A program made the position numbers and the translations under genes. The notes under the pieces are model-generated. The model did not search any database and was not told where the DNA came from. It was given only the letters and a program-made list of their open reading frames with translations. This document shows positions 15,266 through 20,337 of a stretch of 20,337 nucleotides of DNA, piece by piece (within the stretch, counting starts at the first letter, position 1; every line of letters begins with the position of its first letter). The stretch comes from Bacteroides sp. UBA939 (GTDB lineage: Bacteria; Bacteroidota; Bacteroidia; Bacteroidales; Bacteroidaceae). The DNA lies in NCBI RefSeq assembly GCF_002293435.1, contig NZ_DBDF01000119.1:1-20337 (forward strand), written 5' to 3'.

Positions 15266-16045
15266 TTATGTTTTATGGAGTATTGACTTTACGAACCTCT
15301 CCATGAAGCTGTCCCTGTAGCGGCTGCCGATAGCCAGTTCGTACGTATCTATATAAATGTCGTTCACATCGAAAGAGTCTATTTTCTCCAGGTTTACGAT
15401 GTACGACTTGTTGGTGCGCAGGAATATCTCCTGCGGAAGCCGTTCCTGAATCGCTTTCATTGTGGTATTGGTAATGATTCTCTGACTGCCGGTCTGGATA
15501 ACAACATAATCTTTCAAGCCTTCGATGAAAAGGATATCGCGGAACATAATTTTGAAATACCGCCGGTCTGCTTTCACAAAGATGTATTCCTGCGTAACAG
15601 TCTCGATGCTGCTTTCTCGGGGTTTGTTCTGCAACAGTTGCAGGTAGTCCGATACTTTGTTCACTGCTTTCTGGAAGCGTACCGGTTCAATGGGTTTCAG
15701 CAAGTAGTCCACTGCATCGAGTTCGTAACTGTCCACCGCATATTCGGGGTAGGCGGTGGTGAATATCACGAGTGTATTCCCTTTGATGGTGTGTGCAAAG
15801 GTAATCCCGTCCGTGCCGGGCATGCGGATGTCGAGGAATACCAAATCGACGGGATGGGCGGACAGGAAATCGTTTGCCGATTCTGCATCGCCGAAGCTAC
15901 CCAGTAGATTCAGCATTGGGACGTCATTCACCAACAGCCGGACAGCTTCGCGCCCCAGTGGCTCGTCGTCAATGATAATGCAGTTAACTACGTTTTCCTT
16001 CTTCGCGCCTCGGCAATTCGAGCTTTCTTCTTGTTCTCGGTTCAT
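15266..16045 (-). CDS. LytTR-family response regulator
   Basis: A 259-residue DNA-binding regulator, the partner of the kinase encoded just upstream. The receiver domain (about 20-138) has Asp26/Asp27, phospho-acceptor Asp72 (LVFLDIRMPG), Thr96/Thr97 and Lys117 (YLLKPIEP). The LytTR domain (about 150-256) begins YIFVKADRRYFKIMFRDI and contains IEGLKDYVVI and IFLRTNKSYIVNLEKI, typical of the ten-stranded beta-fold that binds direct repeats. An extra N-terminal tail of about 18 polar residues precedes the receiver; Met at 16045 is kept because its ATG overlaps the kinase stop codon as ATGA, implying coupled translation. It is the last gene of the receptor-kinase-regulator operon. Target sites are unknown; its own operon promoter region near 20126-20337 is an obvious place to test. 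Confidence 0.92.
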   Translation of the reverse strand: MNREQEESSNCRGAKKENVVNCIIIDDEPLGREAVRLLVNDVPMLNLLGSFGDAESANDFLSAHPVDLVFLDIRMPGTDGITFAHTIKGNTLVIFTTAYPEYAVDSYELDAVDYLLKPIEPVRFQKAVNKVSDYLQLLQNKPRESSIETVTQEYIFVKADRRYFKIMFRDILFIEGLKDYVVIQTGSQRIITNTTMKAIQERLPQEIFLRTNKSYIVNLEKIDSFDVNDIYIDTYELAIGSRYRDSFMERFVKSILHKT

Positions 16046-17766
16046 CTTTTATATCTTTCGTTTTTCAATTCTATCTTTAATCGTACAGAATAAGTGGCGT
16101 CATTCTCGGTTATCTCCAGTCGGTGCCGGTTGCCGTACAACAAGTCGAGGCGGCGGCGTACATTGGGAAGTCCCAGTCCGCCAACCTCATCTTTGCGCAT
16201 CCGGCGAAGCGGCTTGGAGTTAATGCACTCGAAACAAAACACATCGTTTTCCAAGTCAAAGCGCAACCGCACAAAGGAGAGGTTACGGTTGTCGTTATTG
16301 TGCTTCACGGCATTCTCCACAAAGGGAATCAACAACAGGGGAGGCAAGGAGATATCTTCTACATCATTGTCCGTCGTAATGCTGAACTCGAAGTTGTCAC
16401 GCCGCAGCTTTTCGAGGTTCAGGTAGTCGGTCAGGAAACGGATATCATCGGCAAGTCGAATGATTTGCTTGGTGAAACCGTGAAACTGATACTTCAGCAT
16501 ATCGCTCAATTTACGGAGAACAACCGCTGCTTCATCAGGGTTTGTCTTTGTAAGAACAATTACATTGTTGAGCATATTAAACAGAAAATGCGGATTCACC
16601 TGGCTTTGGAGTTGCTCCAGTTCCGATAGCATGGTAGCCGTTTCGAGCTTGATTATCCGCCTTTCGTTCTTCACCCAATACAGAAAAACCAGGAAAGCAT
16701 TTACACCGATTATCGGGAAACAGAGCTTAATGACAGTGGAGATGGTGAAGAGAATATTAATCCATATCGAGAAGTCTCCGTAACTACTGAAGATGTCCGA
16801 GAAATAGGTCAGTTGTACAGGTATAACGGCAACAAGTATCGACAAAGCCATCGTTGCCAGGTAAGTCCTTATCTTGTTCTTCATCAGCAATCTCGGCATT
16901 AACACATAGATATTGAAATATACCAGTGAGAGGTAAACAAGCGAAGATGACAGAAGCCTCAGTACCGATGACCAAGTACCGTCAAGGTTGTCTATTGAAA
17001 TCAGTAGAAACCCTGTTATCAGTAACAGATGCCGCCACCAATGCCAACGTTTCTCCGTCAGGAAATTAAGTACAGGCGACGAGAAGTCGAATGTTTGTCC
17101 GGGTAATTCCGGCGGTAATGTATTCTGTTTGTGATCGCTTTCGTAGAGTTGCATGCGGAGCGATTTGCTTAAGTCCATCAACAGGGCGGAAACCTCCGAT
17201 GGCGATTGCCTGACAAGTGTAACTGCCTCATCAAGCGTATTGAACAGGGCTTTGGAATCAATTCGCGTCCTGACTTCTTTCAATACGCTCCGCGTGTTTT
17301 CTTTTTCCAGGTCGTGTATCTTTGTGCCCGACTCTTGCCAAAGGTGCAGGAGGATGAACAACGCCGTGCCTGCTATACTGATGAGATAGGCGGTAAGAGG
17401 AGATATCAGTTCGAAAATCAAAAGACTATCATCCGAGAAGTACCAGAATTTTTCGTTCAGCAAATGATAACGGTTGACTATTATATATTCAGAACCAACT
17501 TCTACGGCAAGAATAACCAGGATAATAGCCAGCAGCGAAAGTACATAAGCTATAAAACGGTTGCGGAGCAGCAGGCGGGGAACCAATACATGGATGTTCA
17601 GCATTATGCCGATATAAAATGCCGAGACAATTGCAATCACCGTCGCAATTAGTAGCTCGTGGGCTACCTGTAGCCCTTCCGGCGATATTGGGGATGTTAT
17701 CCCTAAGGAGATAAAACCCAATATCACAAGAAGTAAACTATGATATATCAACCGTTTCCGTTTCAT
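16042..17766 (-). CDS. LytS/YesM-type sensor histidine kinase with an internally duplicated membrane-DHp module
   Basis: A 574-residue inner-membrane kinase of the His_kinase (PF06580-type) group that phosphorylates LytTR regulators. The C-terminal half is standard: four helices about 245-365, LEQLQSQVNPHFLFNMLNNV (383-402) with phospho-acceptor His393, N-box LIPFVENAVKHN (Asn485) and G-box GGLGLPNVRRRL (529-540). The N-terminal half repeats the same plan: four helices about 8-143, then VRTRIDSKALFNTLDEAVTL (165-184), which aligns with the phospho-acceptor helix but has Lys172 where His393 stands. LNIHVLVPRLLLRNR (56-70) likewise matches FNIYVLMPRLLMKNK (284-298). There is no ATPase domain after the first half. 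The protein is thus a fused tandem duplication with a dead first dimerisation/phospho-acceptor unit. It lies 7 nt downstream of the TonB-dependent receptor gene and overlaps the regulator gene by ATGA. The signal sensed is unknown. Confidence 0.9.
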   Translation of the reverse strand: MKRKRLIYHSLLLVILGFISLGITSPISPEGLQVAHELLIATVIAIVSAFYIGIMLNIHVLVPRLLLRNRFIAYVLSLLAIILVILAVEVGSEYIIVNRYHLLNEKFWYFSDDSLLIFELISPLTAYLISIAGTALFILLHLWQESGTKIHDLEKENTRSVLKEVRTRIDSKALFNTLDEAVTLVRQSPSEVSALLMDLSKSLRMQLYESDHKQNTLPPELPGQTFDFSSPVLNFLTEKRWHWWRHLLLITGFLLISIDNLDGTWSSVLRLLSSSLVYLSLVYFNIYVLMPRLLMKNKIRTYLATMALSILVAVIPVQLTYFSDIFSSYGDFSIWINILFTISTVIKLCFPIIGVNAFLVFLYWVKNERRIIKLETATMLSELEQLQSQVNPHFLFNMLNNVIVLTKTNPDEAAVVLRKLSDMLKYQFHGFTKQIIRLADDIRFLTDYLNLEKLRRDNFEFSITTDNDVEDISLPPLLLIPFVENAVKHNNDNRNLSFVRLRFDLENDVFCFECINSKPLRRMRKDEVGGLGLPNVRRRLDLLYGNRHRLEITENDATYSVRLKIELKNERYKR

Positions 17767-17773
17767 GTTATTG

Positions 17774-20125
17774 TCAGAACGAAATTTTATAATATATATT
17801 TGGTATGCCTACAGAGGCCGTTGTTCTATCCATCTCATTGGTCTGGTAGTTATAGTCGAAGCCGAAGTACTCCTTACTACCGGTTACGTTAATCATCTTG
17901 GCGCCGAACTCGTGTGTCAGTCCCGGTTTGTTAATCTTGTAGTTCACCGTTGCATGAACAACAACAGACGCAGGATTCCTGCTACCCATCATGCGGTTTT
18001 CATCCTCGATGGGGCGTTGTTCGGCCAGCGATGCCGCTTCGTCGATGGGTGTATAATAAGTACCTCCCATCAGATTCACCCGCAGGTTTACACCTAATAC
18101 ATTCTGTTTGTTTTTTCCCATCATCCATTCTTTTCCACCCAGCGCATTTACCAGAAAACGGCGATTGTAACGGGTGTTGCGCCAAATGCCGTCATCTCCA
18201 CGATACTTGGAATCGAAAACGGAAGCCGTCAGCATGTAATAGTAACCGTCTTTCAGGTAACGTTCAAGAGTGAAGTCGACGCCAAAGTTACGGCCTTTGC
18301 CGTTATTTATCAACTGTTTGTTCATATAAAAATCGGTTTGGTTGATAATGGAAATGCCGGTTCCGGGTATTACCGGCACATCGTAGAGGTACTGGAAGTA
18401 AGGCTCAACCTTGAAATGTATATTGTCCGACACCTTCCAATCATAACTCAGTACGGCATGATATGCCTTGGCTAAGTCAAGGTCTTTGTTTACCGGACGG
18501 TCGCCTGTTTCGGGCGTGGTAACGAAATAATAGTCAAGCCGTTCGTGCCGGCTGTGTGCTCCTACCGCCAGGGCAAGCGCATGGCGCGGGGCTGCCTGCC
18601 AACGAATAGAGGCGCGAGGTTCCACTGTCCATTCTTTGTTGAGTGCAAAATATTGCGCGTTCACTCCCAACTCGGCAAGGAACCGGTCACTGAACTGATA
18701 GGACGATTGGCTGAAGGCGGATATCAGCATACTGCTTCCGTTAGAGTTGGCAAAGTTCATCATCGGAATATTGCCGTAAGGAAAGTCTTCTACCATGTTG
18801 TAGTTATCGTCATATAGCAAACCGGTCAGCGTGATACCTGTACGGTTGGTATGGCGGGCGTTGAATTTCTTATTCAGATACGAGTGAAGAACAAGGTTCG
18901 TGTTCTTGTCCAGCATATCGAGCGTCCTTTTGGGATTCTTGCCATCGCGGTCGAAACGGTCGAGCATGGCATGATTCTCGGAATAAGTGGCCGCCAAAGT
19001 AGATTTCAGATAGGTATTTCCATCGAGGAATATTTTATGCCCCAATCCTGCTACACCCATATACTGGCGGGTTCTTGATTCTTCGAGAAGATATTCGTGG
19101 TCGGCCGTATTGTCCGGCAGCGGTTCCAGATAACGGTCGTTAGTGCCGATGCCCCATAATGAAAAAGTTCCTGCTTTCTTTGTAGGGATGTTGATTTTGA
19201 AGGACAAGTCCTGATAGCGCATGCCTGAAACCTCTTTGAGACTACCTCCTACGATATCTCCTGCCAGCGCCATTGTAGAGTAGCGGTAGTTGAAGAGGTA
19301 AGAGGCACGTCCTCCTTTTTTAAAAGGTCCTTCGGAAGCAAACTCCACGCCGAGTGTACCCAATTGGGCGGTATGTTCGTATTGCTGGTTATTACCGTTA
19401 CGCAGCATCATATCGAATACACCGGAAAGCGCATTGCCGTATTCCGCCGGAAACGCTCCCGCAAAGAAATCCGAATTACCCAATACTTGCGAGCTGAAGG
19501 CTGTAAGGATACCGCCACCCACTCCGCCTATTTCGGGGTAGTGGCTCGGATTGGGTATTTCGACGCCTTCCAGCCGCCATTGCAGGGATTGGGGCGAGTT
19601 GCCGCGTATGGCAATGCTGTTGCTCGTTACATCTCCGGCTGCGCCTGCAAATGAGGCAACCAGGCGTGCAGGGTCGTCAAGACCGCCTGCATAGCGGCTT
19701 GCCTCTTCCACGCTGAGCATCCGCGCTCCTGCCAGCGCCATCGGGTTGAGGGGTGCTTCTTTGTTTGTTTTCGGCCGTACCACCACTTCTTTCAACTCCG
19801 TCAGGCTTTCTTTCATCGAAATCTCCAGTATCACTTCCTTAGCAGACGATACCATTACTTCACGGATTGTTGCCGGCTCGTATCCCACAAAGGAAGCTTG
19901 AATATTGTAGCGTCCAATCGGTAATGAAGGGAGGTTGAAAGTTCCCTGTTCACCGGTTGTTACACCCACGAAAGGATTGCTATTCAGTACCACCACATTA
20001 ACATAAGGCAAGGTTTGTCCCGATGCCGCATCCACAACAACTCCTCGTATAGTTCCGCACGATTGTGCCGCCACTTCTGTGAATAATCCGATAATCATTA
20101 TTACACTTAAAATCAGTTTTCGCAT
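17774..20125 (-). CDS. TonB-dependent outer membrane receptor with carboxypeptidase-regulatory-like N-domain
   Basis: A 783-residue outer-membrane beta-barrel transporter energised by TonB. It has a signal peptide 1-20 (cleavage before Gln21), a CarboxypepD_reg-like domain about 24-105 (GTIRGVVVDAASGQTLPYVN to IQASFVGYEPA), a possible TonB-box region LKEVVVRP (111-118), a plug domain about 130-245 (LVASFAGAAGD, SIAIRGNSP, LEGVEIPNPSHY, FPAEYGNALSGVFDMMLRNG) and a barrel to the C-terminus, ending in the aromatic-terminated IYYKISF. At 783 residues it is shorter than SusC proteins (around 1000), and no SusD partner is present, so a glycan-utilisation SusCD role is unlikely. It is the first gene of an operon with a LytS-type kinase and LytTR regulator, which is an uncommon pairing and suggests that uptake and signalling are linked. 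The substrate is unknown (metal chelate, cofactor, peptide and signal molecule are all possible). Confidence 0.9.
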   Translation of the reverse strand: MRKLILSVIMIIGLFTEVAAQSCGTIRGVVVDAASGQTLPYVNVVVLNSNPFVGVTTGEQGTFNLPSLPIGRYNIQASFVGYEPATIREVMVSSAKEVILEISMKESLTELKEVVVRPKTNKEAPLNPMALAGARMLSVEEASRYAGGLDDPARLVASFAGAAGDVTSNSIAIRGNSPQSLQWRLEGVEIPNPSHYPEIGGVGGGILTAFSSQVLGNSDFFAGAFPAEYGNALSGVFDMMLRNGNNQQYEHTAQLGTLGVEFASEGPFKKGGRASYLFNYRYSTMALAGDIVGGSLKEVSGMRYQDLSFKINIPTKKAGTFSLWGIGTNDRYLEPLPDNTADHEYLLEESRTRQYMGVAGLGHKIFLDGNTYLKSTLAATYSENHAMLDRFDRDGKNPKRTLDMLDKNTNLVLHSYLNKKFNARHTNRTGITLTGLLYDDNYNMVEDFPYGNIPMMNFANSNGSSMLISAFSQSSYQFSDRFLAELGVNAQYFALNKEWTVEPRASIRWQAAPRHALALAVGAHSRHERLDYYFVTTPETGDRPVNKDLDLAKAYHAVLSYDWKVSDNIHFKVEPYFQYLYDVPVIPGTGISIINQTDFYMNKQLINNGKGRNFGVDFTLERYLKDGYYYMLTASVFDSKYRGDDGIWRNTRYNRRFLVNALGGKEWMMGKNKQNVLGVNLRVNLMGGTYYTPIDEAASLAEQRPIEDENRMMGSRNPASVVVHATVNYKINKPGLTHEFGAKMINVTGSKEYFGFDYNYQTNEMDRTTASVGIPNIYYKISF

Positions 20126-20150
20126 ATCTTTTTTTATTTAATTGATGCGG

Positions 20151-20158
20151 CAAAAGTA
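20151..20158 (-). promoter_or_regulatory. Candidate -7 box for the receptor-kinase-regulator operon
   Basis: On the minus strand this reads TACTTTTG, a perfect TAnnTTTG. Transcription would begin near 20144, giving a short leader of about 19 nt to the ATG at 20125. No convincing -33 TTG lies at the standard distance, so an activator such as the LytTR regulator may be needed; that last point is inference. Confidence 0.45.
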
Positions 20159-20263
20159 GAGAGAAGCGCAATGCGTATCGACCTTTTTTAGACCAAATGC
20201 CTTAGTTTTTCGACTAAAATACCTTTCTACCTCTTACCTGCATTATTCATGGCGGCAAATACA

Positions 20264-20337
20264 TTCATCCCGTGGGACGAATTTTTTCATCCCACGAGAC
20301 GGTTTCATTCGTCTCACGGGACGGTTTCATTCGTCTC
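20264..20337. repeat. Palindromic tandem repeats running off the window end
   Basis: Units opening with TTCAT begin at 20264, 20286, 20304 and 20326 (spacings 22, 18 and 22 nt). They contain TCCCGTGGGA-, CCCACGAGACGG- and CGTCTCACGGGACGG-type words that are complementary to one another. TTCATCCCGTGGGACGAA (20264-20281) is a palindrome with one mismatch. A 17-nt stretch, ACGGTTTCATTCGTCTC, occurs twice in direct order (20299-20315 and 20321-20337). The array begins about 140 nt upstream of the TonB-receptor gene start and continues beyond the window. Confidence 0.75.

Overview
The window looks like a chromosomal segment of a gut Bacteroides or close relative. The evidence is Bacteroides-type -7 boxes (TAnnTTTG), almost no Shine-Dalgarno sequences, a hybrid histidine kinase with a large periplasmic domain, a TonB-dependent receptor with a carboxypeptidase-regulatory-like N-terminal domain, LytS/LytTR signalling, and a serine palmitoyltransferase of the sphingolipid-making Bacteroidetes type. 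The species cannot be fixed from sequence alone. No rRNA, tRNA, CRISPR array, transposase or phage gene was seen.

Layout. (1) 1-219: non-coding edge with hairpins and a short dispersed repeat. (2) 220-1994, plus: a RhaM-family sugar mutarotase and a FucP-type MFS permease, probably an L-fucose (or similar deoxysugar) uptake pair, closed by a strong terminator at 2070-2118. (3) 1995-2791: a long gene-free stretch with a ~22-nt degenerate repeat array and a good Bacteroides promoter. (4) 2792-5911, plus: an orphan hybrid sensor kinase. (5) 5921-6317: a 397-bp nested palindrome with perfect 32-bp terminal inverted repeats, MITE-like. (6) 6351-12529, plus: a five-gene exporter operon (TolC-like protein, lipoprotein adaptor, double-ATPase ABC protein, two ABC-2 permeases), resembling the YbhG-F-S-R arrangement with its own outer-membrane channel. 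(7) 12530-12873: a hairpin, five 22-bp palindromic tandem repeats and a terminator. (8) 12874-14061, minus, and 14273-15241, plus: serine palmitoyltransferase and a diacylglycerol/sphingosine-kinase-like lipid kinase, divergent from a shared 211-bp region. (9) 20125-15266, minus: an operon of TonB-dependent receptor, an 8-TM LytS-type kinase and a LytTR response regulator, with 7-nt spacing and then an ATGA overlap. (10) 20126-20337: leader and another palindromic repeat array running off the window.

How it may work together. The receptor, kinase and regulator are almost certainly co-transcribed and may form one envelope-sensing circuit. The palmitoyltransferase makes the sphingoid base, and the neighbouring kinase may phosphorylate a sphingoid base, ceramide or diacylglycerol. 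The hybrid kinase upstream of the exporter is a candidate regulator of it, although a palindromic element separates them.

The most unusual observations are: a LytS kinase that is an internal duplication whose first half has lost the phospho-accepting histidine; the 397-bp nested palindrome abutting the exporter operon; six exact-length heptapeptide repeats inside the TolC-like protein; and the recurrence of ~21-22-nt tandem arrays at four separate places.
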